Below, piece by piece: positions 1 to 8,538 of a stretch of 64,000 nucleotides of DNA. Numbering within the stretch: the stretch's first letter is position 1; each line of letters opens with the position of its first letter. This DNA comes from Bacteroidia bacterium. GTDB taxonomy: Bacteria > Bacteroidota > Bacteroidia > SpSt-205. The notes beneath the pieces were generated by a model. That model was given only the letters and a program-made list of their open reading frames with translations, ran no database searches and was not told the DNA's origin. Location of the stretch: positions 104,989 through 168,988 of the forward strand of contig JAOAHZ010000008.1 of the NCBI GenBank assembly GCA_026414975.1. Direction: 5' to 3'. Made by a program: the position numbers and the translations under genes.

Positions 1-33
1 AAGTTTAGAAGCCAAGCTCAAGGAAATTTTCCC

Positions 34-921
34 TTGACCCGAGCAGGTTTTATTGCTCTCTTGGGCTTTCCTAACGCAGGAAAATCCACCCTACTCAATC
101 GGCTGGTTGGCTACCCTCTCTCTGCTATTACTCCTAAGCCTCAGACCACCCGCTTCAGCATACCTGCTATTCTCACGACGAGCGATACACAGTATATCTT
201 TATAGACACACCGGGCTGGATAGCTCACCCTAAAAACATGTGGCACCGAGCCCTGATGCACCAGAGCCTATCAGCCGCCCGTGACTCAGACGTGCAAGTG
301 TGGGTTCTATCCCTGACCCAAAACGAGCTTGCCCTGCCCGAACCCATAGAAACTCTGGCTCAGAACTTACCCTATCTTTTGGGAGCTTTCTCTCACGGCG
401 ATAAGCTCTCCCCACCCGACCGTGCTAAACAAATTGCATATATCCAAGACGCTTTATCCAGATTTCCCTTCAAGGGGTGGACCGACGCATCATTAGATCA
501 ACCTTTGGACCCATTCCTTAAGCTCGTTGCAAGTGGTCTGCCGACAAGTCCTTTTCTTTATCCAGAAGGCGACATAACGATTCTCCCCCTCCGATTCTTT
601 GTGGGGGAAATTCTACGAGAGGTGCTTTACAGGCACCTTCATGAGGAAATACCTTATGGAGCCGAAGTACAAGTGTCCCAGTATAGTGAGAAAGAAGATC
701 GCGATTACATAGCAGCGACGATCTATGTTGAAAAGGATTCACATAAGAAGATCCTCATCGGCCAAAATGGACAGATGATTAAGAAAATCGGCACTGAAGC
801 ACGAATGAAAATAGAAGGGCTCCTTGGAAAGCCTATTTACTTAGACCTGTACGTGAAGGTAGCTCCAAAGTGGCGCCGTTCTCCTCGCCTTCTTCGGAGT
901 TTAGGCTATGGAACGTCCTAA
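34..921 (+). CDS. era: GTPase Era homologue with degenerate G4 motif
   Basis: Era is a GTPase that binds 16S rRNA and acts in 30S maturation. The 295-residue product has the G1 P-loop GFPNAGKS (11-18), the G2 region KPQTTR, G3 DTPG (58-61) and a C-terminal KH domain (about 200-285) with the GxxG loop GQNG. The expected G4 motif (N/T)KxD reads SHGD at 120-123, and G5 is also weak, so guanine recognition may be altered. Start: TTG at 34, placed because family members begin a few residues before the P-loop. The frame is open to the window edge, so an upstream start cannot be excluded. The TAA stop overlaps the promoter element of the next gene. The family call is firm. Confidence 0.93.
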   Translation: MTRAGFIALLGFPNAGKSTLLNRLVGYPLSAITPKPQTTRFSIPAILTTSDTQYIFIDTPGWIAHPKNMWHRALMHQSLSAARDSDVQVWVLSLTQNELALPEPIETLAQNLPYLLGAFSHGDKLSPPDRAKQIAYIQDALSRFPFKGWTDASLDQPLDPFLKLVASGLPTSPFLYPEGDITILPLRFFVGEILREVLYRHLHEEIPYGAEVQVSQYSEKEDRDYIAATIYVEKDSHKKILIGQNGQMIKKIGTEARMKIEGLLGKPIYLDLYVKVAPKWRRSPRLLRSLGYGTS

Positions 922-926
922 CTTTG
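919..926 (+). promoter_or_regulatory. -7 promoter element TAACTTTG
   Basis: Exact TAnnTTTG match 4 nt before the ATG at 931. Its TAA is also the era stop codon. Confidence 0.7.
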
Positions 927-930
927 CAGC

Positions 931-1770
931 ATGACGCCCCCGCATGGAGACAAAAAAAAGAAGAAGCGGACTCTCATCGTCATAGATGGAGATGCCCTTC
1001 ATGAAGGAGCTCACTACGACTTTTCTTTCTTGGAAAATGAGAAAAGGTTGGAAATCTGGTTCTTCTACAAGGAGAGGATTAACCACTCTTTCCGTCTGCG
1101 GCGAGACTTCTCGGCTCAGAACATTCTCTTGCCCCGCTATGAGGATGACCTGAACCTTTACATTCTCAAGCGCGTGTGCTATGAGTTGGGGCGCCGAGAA
1201 GGACGGTATCGGAAGGTCCTCCTTATTGGCTCGCTTCATCCTGTATGGGAAGGCCTAGTACAATTCTTGAGAGAGCGGGGGTTGTCGTGTACTCATATAT
1301 TAGCAGGTGATTACATCGTTGAAAAAGAGCCGTCGGCCGTACCAGATTCAGCTAAATTTTATGCAACCAGCGCTACAGCCGAATCATCGCATAAAAAGAG
1401 TCCTGAGCCCTCCGCAAGCCGAGCAGAGCGCCCCAGCAGCGCTCAAGCCCCTAAGACAGCCCGTTCATCGTCTAAGGCGGGGGAGGTGCCCAGCCTTTCA
1501 GAAGAAGAAAAAATCAAACTCTTCAAGCGCAAAGGGCGAGCCACAGATAAACACATACAAACCTATGAGCGAGTGATAGCCTTTCTCAGAACGCTACCTT
1601 CGGGAACTGAAATTACTCGCTCAGATTTTCGCCGAAAGCTCAAAGAAATGGGCATAGGTCCTAAATCAAATCTACCGGGCAAGAACCTCTCTTATTTTCT
1701 ACACCGACTGGAAAAAGGAGGCTTCATTCAGATTCGTGGGAATAAGATCATTACTTTGGCGGCCCTATGA
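931..1770 (+). CDS. PIN/NYN-like protein with C-terminal winged-helix-like region
   Basis: The 279-residue product has a basic start (KKKKKR) followed by a strand ending in VIDGD (about 18-22), a helix-rich alpha/beta region with a second strand VLLIG before a Leu/Arg-rich helix, then a low-complexity Ser/Pro/Ala linker (about 135-190). A compact C-terminal region (about 200-279) looks like a winged helix. The early Asp after a hydrophobic strand and the LLIG strand resemble NYN/LabA-type PIN nucleases, but I cannot show the full acidic triad. The gene has its own leaderless promoter 4 nt before the ATG and overlaps fabI by 4 nt (ATGA). It could be an RNA-processing enzyme; this is inference from fold resemblance only. 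Confidence 0.6.
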   Translation: MTPPHGDKKKKKRTLIVIDGDALHEGAHYDFSFLENEKRLEIWFFYKERINHSFRLRRDFSAQNILLPRYEDDLNLYILKRVCYELGRREGRYRKVLLIGSLHPVWEGLVQFLRERGLSCTHILAGDYIVEKEPSAVPDSAKFYATSATAESSHKKSPEPSASRAERPSSAQAPKTARSSSKAGEVPSLSEEEKIKLFKRKGRATDKHIQTYERVIAFLRTLPSGTEITRSDFRRKLKEMGIGPKSNLPGKNLSYFLHRLEKGGFIQIRGNKIITLAAL

Positions 1771-2567
1771 GTTATGGCTTGCTGAAGGGTAAAAAGGGTA
1801 TCATCACCGGTGCTTTGGATGAAAACTCTATCGCTTGGCATGTTGCGGTCCGAGCCCATGAAGAGGGAGCCCAGCTTCTTCTGACTAATGCACCGGTGGC
1901 ACTGCGCCTTGGTCGGCCCAAAGCGTTGGCCGAACAACTCAACGCCCCCCTTGTACCTGCCGACCTAACTCAGGTCTCAGATATCGCAAATCTTTACGAT
2001 GAAGCCCTTCGCCACTTCGGAGGACCTATAGACTTTCTCCTTCACTCTGTCGGCATGTCGCCGAATGTGCGCAAAGGGAAGCCCTACACGGACTTGGACT
2101 ATGACCTTTTCCAAAAAACTTTAGATGTCTCGGCCATATCCTTTCATAAGCTCCTGAGTATAGGACGCCAAAAGGCCGCTTTGGCTCGGGGAGGGTCTAT
2201 CGTGGCTCTGAGCTACATCGCCGCCCAGCGTGTCTTTCCCAAATACAGCGACATGTCAGACGCAAAAGCTCTTTTAGAATCCATCGCCCGGATGTTTGGG
2301 TACTTTTTAGGCAAGGAGCTGGGGATCAGGGTGAACATCGTTTCTCAGTCGCCCACCCCGACGACAGCGGGTACGGGTATAGAAGGGTTCCAAAGCATGT
2401 ACGACTACGCCAACAAGATGAGTCCGCTTGGCAATGCTTCGGCCGAAGCCTGTGCAGACTTTATTGTGGTGCTATTTTCCGACTTGACACGAGCTGTAAC
2501 CATGCAGACCCTTTACCACGATGGTGGCTTCTCGGCGATGGGAGTAGCAGAGGAGCTTCTGAAGTAA
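1767..2567 (+). CDS. fabI: Enoyl-[ACP] reductase, FabI type
   Basis: It reduces enoyl-ACP to acyl-ACP, the last step of each fatty-acid elongation cycle, using NAD(P)H. The 266-residue SDR-fold protein has the FabI-type cofactor loop GIITGALDENSIAW (about 11-24) in place of the classical TGxxxGIG. Its catalytic Tyr-x6-Lys is in YSDMSDAK, with the second conserved Tyr ten residues before it (SYIAAQ). The ATG overlaps the stop of the upstream gene as ATGA and the stop codon overlaps the purB start as TAATG, so translation of the three genes is probably coupled. The length is typical for FabI. Confidence 0.93.
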   Translation: MSYGLLKGKKGIITGALDENSIAWHVAVRAHEEGAQLLLTNAPVALRLGRPKALAEQLNAPLVPADLTQVSDIANLYDEALRHFGGPIDFLLHSVGMSPNVRKGKPYTDLDYDLFQKTLDVSAISFHKLLSIGRQKAALARGGSIVALSYIAAQRVFPKYSDMSDAKALLESIARMFGYFLGKELGIRVNIVSQSPTPTTAGTGIEGFQSMYDYANKMSPLGNASAEACADFIVVLFSDLTRAVTMQTLYHDGGFSAMGVAEELLK

Positions 2568-3886
2568 TGGAAGACCTCTGGGCGCTCTCTCCCTTAGAAG
2601 GGCGATACCGGCGATATACGGAGGCTCTCCGCCCCTACCTTAGCGAAGCAGCTTTCTTCCGGTACCGCCTTCAAGTAGAGGTAATCTATTTCCGAGCCTT
2701 AGCTGAGATTCCTCTTCCGCCTTTGAAGGGCCTATCGCCGCAGCTATTGGAACGGCTGGAAAAAACGATCGAGCCCTTTACCGACGATATACTCCAGCGA
2801 CTGCGTCAGATAGAGTTGCGTACCCGCCACGATGTAAAGGCAATAGAGTACTTTTTACGAGAGAGCTGGAGCCAGCTCCTCCCACCCGCCCTGCACTCAG
2901 CTTTAGCTTTTATACACTTCGGACTGACCTCTCAAGATGTGAATAACACAGCCCAAGCCCTTATGCTGCGAGATGCTCTAAAGGAGGTCTATTTTACCGC
3001 CATAGAGGAGCTGATTAGGGCTTTGCATGAGAAAGCTTATGCATGGCGTAATGTAGTTATGCTGAGCTTCACTCACGGGCAACCTGCCTCACCTACGACC
3101 TTGGGCAAGGAGCTATTCGTATTTGTGACTCGCTTACAGACAGAGTATCACAGGCTTAGAGCGATGCCGTTTTGGACCAAGCTGGGGGGAGCGGTCGGGC
3201 ATCTCAACGCCCACCGACTGGCTTATCCAGAGATAGACTGGCAGGCATTCTTTGATAAGCTGGCTGGGCGTTTAGGGCTGTACCGCTTCTATCCGACAAC
3301 ACAGATTCTTCCTTATGAACGCTGGGCTGAAATATGGGACAGCCTTCGTCGTCTCCAGGCTGTACTTATTGACCTGGCGCAGGACATATGGCTTTATGCG
3401 CATCGGGGCTACTTCCGGCTGCTGCGAATAGAGGGGCAAATCGGTTCCTCTACCATGCCCCACAAGGTCAATCCCATTCTCTTTGAGTTAGCCGAGGGGA
3501 ATCTTCGTTTATCTAACGCCCTATGGAGTTTTTTTACGGAAAAGCTGCCTGTGTCGCGCCTTCAGCGTGATCTGACGGATTCTACTGTTCTGCGGAACTT
3601 AGGCGTAGCCTTGGGGTATGGGCTTGTTGCTATCCGAGCTTTGCAGGAAGGGCTGCAGACCCTTATACCTGATGAGGATCGTATTCAGGCTGACTTAGAG
3701 GCTCACCCCGAAGTTTTAGCGGAAGCCTGGCAGACCCTCCGACGACGAGAAGGGCAAGCCGATGCATACGAAGCAGCGATTCAAGCCTTGAGAGAAGGCA
3801 CCCTCTCTATAAATCTATCTCCCGGGGATTATATAGGGTATGCGACAGATAGCGTGCCGCCCCCAGAGAAATCGAACCAACTCTGA
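2567..3886 (+). CDS. purB: Adenylosuccinate lyase
   Basis: It cleaves SAICAR and adenylosuccinate to release fumarate in purine synthesis. The 439-residue product belongs to the fumarase/aspartase superfamily. The signature SSTMPHKVNPILFE is near residue 300, the conserved TSQDVNNTA segment near 125, and HGQPASPTT near 170 carries the catalytic-region His. The start ATG overlaps the fabI stop by one base. It is the last gene of the left + strand run and faces sdhB; no clear terminator was seen in the 195 bp between them, only weak imperfect inverted repeats around 4018-4045. Confidence 0.95.
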   Translation: MEDLWALSPLEGRYRRYTEALRPYLSEAAFFRYRLQVEVIYFRALAEIPLPPLKGLSPQLLERLEKTIEPFTDDILQRLRQIELRTRHDVKAIEYFLRESWSQLLPPALHSALAFIHFGLTSQDVNNTAQALMLRDALKEVYFTAIEELIRALHEKAYAWRNVVMLSFTHGQPASPTTLGKELFVFVTRLQTEYHRLRAMPFWTKLGGAVGHLNAHRLAYPEIDWQAFFDKLAGRLGLYRFYPTTQILPYERWAEIWDSLRRLQAVLIDLAQDIWLYAHRGYFRLLRIEGQIGSSTMPHKVNPILFELAEGNLRLSNALWSFFTEKLPVSRLQRDLTDSTVLRNLGVALGYGLVAIRALQEGLQTLIPDEDRIQADLEAHPEVLAEAWQTLRRREGQADAYEAAIQALREGTLSINLSPGDYIGYATDSVPPPEKSNQL

Positions 3887-4081
3887 GAAATGCCCTGTTA
3901 ATCTTCAGTGATGGCCCTCCCTATGCGAGGTCTGAGAGAGAATAGGGATAAAGGCTACCAACCTTCAGACGAATGAAGAGCTTAGTGCAGTGGTAAGGGG
4001 AATAGCTCGGATAGAAGGCTGGGACTTTAGCCAGCTTAGGCAGCCAAGACAGAGATGGAAGGGGATAATGCGAGTGACTGA

Positions 4082-4840
4082 CTAAGGTGCGTGGGGGTCA
4101 GGCGTAAGGTTGGCCCAAATGTAGTCCCTTTGAAGCTGAGCAATAGCTTTGAGGGGTATTTTGGCGGGGCATTCTACGGCACAAGCTCCTGTGTTGCTGC
4201 AATGCCCAAAGCCTTCTAAGTCCATCTGGGCGACCATTCTCTTCACGCGCTGGCGGCGTTCGGGCTGTCCCTGGGGCAACATAGCGAGATGGGCCACCTT
4301 GGCCGCAGTAAATAGCATGGCTGAGGCATTCTTACAGGCAGCGACGCAGGCCCCACACCCGATGCATGTCGCATAATCAAAGGCTCTATCCGCAGCCGGC
4401 TTAGGGATAGGAATGGAGTTCGCATCGGGGGCACTGCCAGTATTTACTGAGATGTACCCCCCTTTCTGGATGATACGATCTAAAGCGGAGCGGTCTACAA
4501 CGAGGTCCTTAATAACAGGGAAGGGCTTCGCTCGGAAAGGTTCTATAGTGATGGTGTCTCCATCCTTGAAGTGGCGCATGTAGAGTCGGCAGGTAGTGAT
4601 ATTGGGCAGGGGACCGTGCGCACGTCCATTGATGAAAAGCCCACATGAACCGCAGATGCCTTCTCGGCAGTCGTGGTCAAAAGCTACTGGTTCCTTTCCC
4701 TCTTTGATGAGCTTTTCGTTCAAAATATCCAGCATCTCTAAAAAGGAGGCATTGGGGGGCACCCCGTCTACCTCATAGACTTCAAAGCGCCCTTCATCTT
4801 GGCTATTCTTTTGCCGCCAGATTCGTAAGGTGAATCGCAT
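4082..4840 (-). CDS. sdhB: Succinate dehydrogenase/fumarate reductase iron-sulfur subunit
   Basis: It carries electrons from the flavoprotein to the membrane cytochrome of complex II. The 252-residue protein has an N-terminal 2Fe-2S domain with [10 protein letters not shown] near residue 58. Its C-terminal ferredoxin-like domain has [13 protein letters not shown] near 160 and [12 protein letters not shown] near 213. The gene lies 8 bp downstream of sdhA in the order sdhC-sdhA-sdhB, the arrangement of B-type complex II with a single cytochrome subunit. Whether the enzyme runs mainly as succinate dehydrogenase or fumarate reductase cannot be read from sequence; complex I and fatty-acid oxidation genes nearby favour respiration. 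Confidence 0.95.
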   Translation of the reverse strand: MRFTLRIWRQKNSQDEGRFEVYEVDGVPPNASFLEMLDILNEKLIKEGKEPVAFDHDCREGICGSCGLFINGRAHGPLPNITTCRLYMRHFKDGDTITIEPFRAKPFPVIKDLVVDRSALDRIIQKGGYISVNTGSAPDANSIPIPKPAADRAFDYATCIGCGACVAACKNASAMLFTAAKVAHLAMLPQGQPERRQRVKRMVAQMDLEGFGHCSNTGACAVECPAKIPLKAIAQLQRDYIWANLTPDPHAP

Positions 4841-4848
4841 AATCCGAT

Positions 4849-6825
4849 TTATTTGTAACTACGAACGGTTGGCTTGACAAATTCAAAATTCAGAGGTTCT
4901 TTATGTAGGATAGGTGGCTCGCCCTCGCCGGCCCATTTCCAAGCCGCAACATACGCATAATCCTTGTCATTACGCAGTGCCTCCCCTTCTTCGGTCTGAT
5001 ACTCCTCCCGAAGGTGGCAACCGCAGGATTCTTCTCGGTGGTAAGCGTCTACGACCATCAATTCGCCCAGCTCCAGAAAGTCTGATACCCGCAGAGCTTT
5101 CTCAAGGTTTTGATTGAACTCTTGTCCTGTACCCGGTACTCGCACCTCTCGCCAAAACCGCTCTCGAAGTTGGCGGATTTGTTCATAGGCCTGAGAAAGT
5201 CCCTGCGCATTCCGAGCTAAGCCACAGTGGTCCCAAAGAATCTTTCCTAACTCTCGGTGAAACTCATCCACAGTTTGGGTGCCTTTCGTGGAAAGGAGGC
5301 GGTCTATGCGCTGGCGAGTCTCTCTCTCTGCATCGGCAAAAGCAGTTGTATCGGTAGAGAGCTTGACAAAAAGCTGAGTGGCAAGGTAATCGCCGATTGT
5401 GTAAGGCAAGATAAAGTAGCCATCAGCCAAGCCTTGCATGAGGGCACTGGCACCGAGCCGATTGGCACCATGATCGGAGAAGTTAGCCTCGCCTATAGCG
5501 TACAACCCTTCAATGTTTGTCATGAGATTATAATCCACCCAGAGACCTCCCATGGTATAGTGTACCGCTGGATAAATCCGCATTGGGGTCTCCCAAGGAC
5601 TCTCACCCGTAATCTCTTCGTACATCTCAAAGAGATTACCATAACGCTGGTAGATAACCTCCTTACCAAACCGCTTGATAGCATCCGAGAAATCTAAATA
5701 TACCGCCCTACCCGTAGGGCCAACGCCATACCCCATATCACAGACACGCTTTGCGGCACGAGAAGCTATGTCACGAGGGACCAGATTACCAAAGGAGGGA
5801 TACCACTCCTCCAGATAATACCATCGGTCGTGTTCGGGTATCTCATGAGGGGGGCGTTTATCGCCTGGAGTACGAGGCACCCATACCCGCCCGTCGTTGC
5901 GCAAGCTTTCACTCATGAGCGTGAGTTTAGACTGGTATTCACCTGACTGCGGGATACAGGTAGGGTGAATCTGAACAAAACTGGGATTTCCGAAGTAAGC
6001 TCCCCGCCGATGGGCTCGCCAGATAGCTGTGGCATTAGAGAGCTTAGCATTGGTAGAGAGATAATAGGCATTGCCGTAGCCACCCGTGGCCAATACCACC
6101 GCATGAGCGGCGACTCGGTGAATCTCCCCACTGATAAGGTTTCGTACAATGATGCCCCGAGCTCTACCGTCTTCGACTACGATGTCTAAGACATCGTGAT
6201 TGTAGAACACTTGGACATTCCCCAGCTCCACCTGTCGCTGAAGAGCAGCATAAGCCCCTAAAAGCAGTTGCTGCCCCGTCTGACCGCGAGCGTAGAAAGT
6301 TCGCATAAGCTGCGCTCCACCAAAAGAGCGCGTGTCCAGATACCCCCCATACTCCCGAGCAAAAGGAATCCCCTGAGCCACACAGTGATCTATAATCTTG
6401 ACGCTTACTTCAGCCAGCCGATAGACATTGGATTCCCGAGCCCGAAAGTCCCCCCCCTTGATGGTATCGTAGAAAAGCCGCCAGATGCTGTCTCCGTCAT
6501 TCCGATAGTTTTTAGCTGCATTGATGCCACCTTGAGCGGCGATGCTATGGGCGCGCCGCGGTGAGTTATGATACACGAAAACCTTTACCCTGTACCCCAG
6601 CTCACCCAGACTGGCAGCAGCCGAGGCCCCAGCTAACCCAGCTCCCACCACAATCACCTCCAGCTTCCGCTTGTTATGAGGAGCGACCAGTCTCAGGCTG
6701 TCCTTATGCTTTGTCCAACGCTTTTCTAAATCACCCGATGGACATTTATTGTCCAGAATCGGATTCCCCTCTCGCCATGTGATCTGGCGCGTAATAACAG
6801 GAGGTGCAGTGAGTATCTCAGCCAT
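4849..6825 (-). CDS. sdhA: Succinate dehydrogenase/fumarate reductase flavoprotein subunit
   Basis: This is the catalytic subunit of complex II (succinate/fumarate interconversion). The 658-residue protein has the FAD-binding [10 protein letters not shown] near residue 62. The segment HSIAAQGG (about 91) contains the His expected to bind FAD covalently. The substrate-site region HPTCIPQ lies near 290 and the capping/active-site Arg region RDIASRA near 360. The N-terminal extension of about 50 residues is usual in the W. succinogenes-like B-type family. It sits 4 bp after sdhC and 8 bp before sdhB, so the three form one transcript. Confidence 0.95.
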   Translation of the reverse strand: MAEILTAPPVITRQITWREGNPILDNKCPSGDLEKRWTKHKDSLRLVAPHNKRKLEVIVVGAGLAGASAAASLGELGYRVKVFVYHNSPRRAHSIAAQGGINAAKNYRNDGDSIWRLFYDTIKGGDFRARESNVYRLAEVSVKIIDHCVAQGIPFAREYGGYLDTRSFGGAQLMRTFYARGQTGQQLLLGAYAALQRQVELGNVQVFYNHDVLDIVVEDGRARGIIVRNLISGEIHRVAAHAVVLATGGYGNAYYLSTNAKLSNATAIWRAHRRGAYFGNPSFVQIHPTCIPQSGEYQSKLTLMSESLRNDGRVWVPRTPGDKRPPHEIPEHDRWYYLEEWYPSFGNLVPRDIASRAAKRVCDMGYGVGPTGRAVYLDFSDAIKRFGKEVIYQRYGNLFEMYEEITGESPWETPMRIYPAVHYTMGGLWVDYNLMTNIEGLYAIGEANFSDHGANRLGASALMQGLADGYFILPYTIGDYLATQLFVKLSTDTTAFADAERETRQRIDRLLSTKGTQTVDEFHRELGKILWDHCGLARNAQGLSQAYEQIRQLRERFWREVRVPGTGQEFNQNLEKALRVSDFLELGELMVVDAYHREESCGCHLREEYQTEEGEALRNDKDYAYVAAWKWAGEGEPPILHKEPLNFEFVKPTVRSYK

Positions 6826-6829
6826 AGGA

Positions 6830-7498
6830 TTAGAGAGTTTTTATCAGGAAGTATATCGGAATAATCGCAAAACCCAGCGGCACAAGGAAAGCGAATACAG
6901 CTGCTCCCCACCGAACTATCTGCTCTACGCGGCGGTTGACAATAAGCCCTAAGGTTTGAAACCCACTGTAGAACCCATGAGCCAAGTGAAACGCTAAGAG
7001 CACCATACTCACCACATAAAAAGCTGAGTAATAGGGGTTCTCAAAAGCCAGTTTGCAGAGCTCATACATACTCATAGGCGATCCCAAAAGCCGATGCTCC
7101 ACGAAAAAGTGCTTCAAATGAACTATCAGAAATACCAGGATTACAAGAGCACTCAAGCGCATAGTCCGAGAAAATAGACTCGTGTTAGCTTTAGCGTCAT
7201 TCAAAGCATAACCCTTCGGCCGCCCTCTTCGTTCGCGAAAAATGAAGTACAAGCCCTGGTAAATATGGATGATAAAGCCGGCGAAGAGAGCTATTTCTAA
7301 AATGCGGATGAGGGGATTAGTACTCATGAACTCGGCGTAGGCGTTGAAGGCGGCGCCACCATCATTGCGCAAGAGGAGAAGGTTTCCGGCTAAATGCACG
7401 ACAAGGAAAGTGATTAGGAAGAGGCCCGTTACGGCCATGATTACCTTGCGACCTACGGTAGTATGGAGCCAGCCGACAGCCAGTGAAGCCGTCTTCAT
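6830..7498 (-). CDS. sdhC: Succinate dehydrogenase cytochrome b558 subunit
   Basis: This is the membrane anchor of complex II, passing electrons to quinone. The 222-residue product has about five hydrophobic segments with His residues inside or next to them ([23 protein letters not shown]) suitable as haem b ligands. The start at 7498 ([10 protein letters not shown]) is chosen over an upstream in-frame start at 7594 because the extra 32 residues would overlap ribD and do not fit the family. A promoter-like TTATTTTG sits 8 nt before the ATG. The single cytochrome subunit with no separate SdhD is typical of the b558 family in Bacteroidota. Confidence 0.92.
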   Translation of the reverse strand: MKTASLAVGWLHTTVGRKVIMAVTGLFLITFLVVHLAGNLLLLRNDGGAAFNAYAEFMSTNPLIRILEIALFAGFIIHIYQGLYFIFRERRGRPKGYALNDAKANTSLFSRTMRLSALVILVFLIVHLKHFFVEHRLLGSPMSMYELCKLAFENPYYSAFYVVSMVLLAFHLAHGFYSGFQTLGLIVNRRVEQIVRWGAAVFAFLVPLGFAIIPIYFLIKTL

Positions 7499-7506
7499 AT
7501 CTATGA

Positions 7507-7514
7507 CAAAATAA
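7507..7514 (-). promoter_or_regulatory. -7-like promoter element TTATTTTG
   Basis: One-base variant of TAnnTTTG, 8 nt before the sdhC ATG, in the 41-bp ribD-sdhC gap. Confidence 0.4.
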
Positions 7515-7539
7515 ACGAAAAATGATAGAGAGTGTGTCT

Positions 7540-8538
7540 CTATGGACGACCGATCCAGACTATTTCTTGGGGCGCAAGCACACGACGCCGCCAACGCAGC
7601 GTAGGCATGGCCGGCGCTAATAAGGGGCTTGGCGGGACTTCATCGGTCAAACGAACTAAAACATGGACCTCATCGTAGAGGCTTGCAGATAAAAACCGCT
7701 CAAGCAGGCGTCCCCCTCCTTCTACAAGTAGAGAACCTACCTGTCGAGAGGCATACAGGGTTCTAAGGGTATCTAATAACGAGGGTTGAAGCGGTACAAA
7801 ATCCTCATCCCGCTCAGGAGGCTCGCCAAGGCGAGGGTCATAGAATATAATACGCTGAGGACTTTGTCCAGGGAAGAATCGGGTCGTGAGAGTTGGCTGG
7901 TCTGCTTGCCAGGTACGATAGCCCACGGCGATGTGGCTATGACGCGCTCGGAGACGATGACCCCATACCAAGCCCCAAAACCCTGAGATAGGCCAGCGTC
8001 CTTTATCCCGACTCCCTATATATCCTGACTCGTAAAGCAAACCCCTACGACTGATTTGAGCCCATTTCAGGGTAATGTAAGGACGCTGCTCCTGAATCCC
8101 CACCCTAAAGTGCCTAAGCAGCCGCCTGAAAGGGTAAGGATTGGGAGCCAAAAAAACCGAGACCCCCGCAGCCCGCAAAGCCTGTATGCCTTTTCCCGAG
8201 ACGGCTGGATTAGGGTCTTTACATCCTATCACTACCCGCCGAATACCCGCCTCAACGATTCGAGGAACGCAAGGAGGTGTCTTTTTATCTGTATGACAGC
8301 AAGGTTCTAAGGTTACATACAGAGTAGCCTCATGGAGACTTCCAGAGCTTGGCACTCGCTGCAGAGCTTCTATTTCAGCATGAGGTCCGCCCCAAACACG
8401 GTGATACCCCTCGCTTATCAGGCGATCATCAGCGGCAATGACAGCGCCAACAGGAGGATTGGTTTTGATTTCAATAGGCACTGCACGCCGAGCCAATTCT
8501 AAGGCTCGCCTCAACCAAAGCTCATCCCAAGGCGTCAC
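7540..8538 (-). CDS. ribD: Bifunctional riboflavin biosynthesis deaminase/reductase RibD
   Basis: It deaminates the pyrimidine product of GTP cyclohydrolase II and then reduces its ribosyl chain. In the 332-residue protein the N-terminal cytidine-deaminase-like domain has HAE (about 53) and PCCHTDKKTPPC (about 77-88) as zinc ligands and catalytic Glu. The C-terminal half (about 150-332) is the reductase domain with LLVEGGGRLL. The start is GTG at 8538, overlapping the TGA of the upstream gene as GTGA, so it probably relies on translational re-initiation. No FMN riboswitch is possible in that overlap. Confidence 0.92.
   Translation of the reverse strand: MTPWDELWLRRALELARRAVPIEIKTNPPVGAVIAADDRLISEGYHRVWGGPHAEIEALQRVPSSGSLHEATLYVTLEPCCHTDKKTPPCVPRIVEAGIRRVVIGCKDPNPAVSGKGIQALRAAGVSVFLAPNPYPFRRLLRHFRVGIQEQRPYITLKWAQISRRGLLYESGYIGSRDKGRWPISGFWGLVWGHRLRARHSHIAVGYRTWQADQPTLTTRFFPGQSPQRIIFYDPRLGEPPERDEDFVPLQPSLLDTLRTLYASRQVGSLLVEGGGRLLERFLSASLYDEVHVLVRLTDEVPPSPLLAPAMPTLRWRRRVLAPQEIVWIGRP

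Noticed and set aside
3866..3900. A segment resembling a tRNA T-arm (GGTTCGATT on the minus strand) at the purB 3' end
   Set aside because: It lies in the purB coding end; no acceptor stem, anticodon arm or CCA-side pairing could be found around it.
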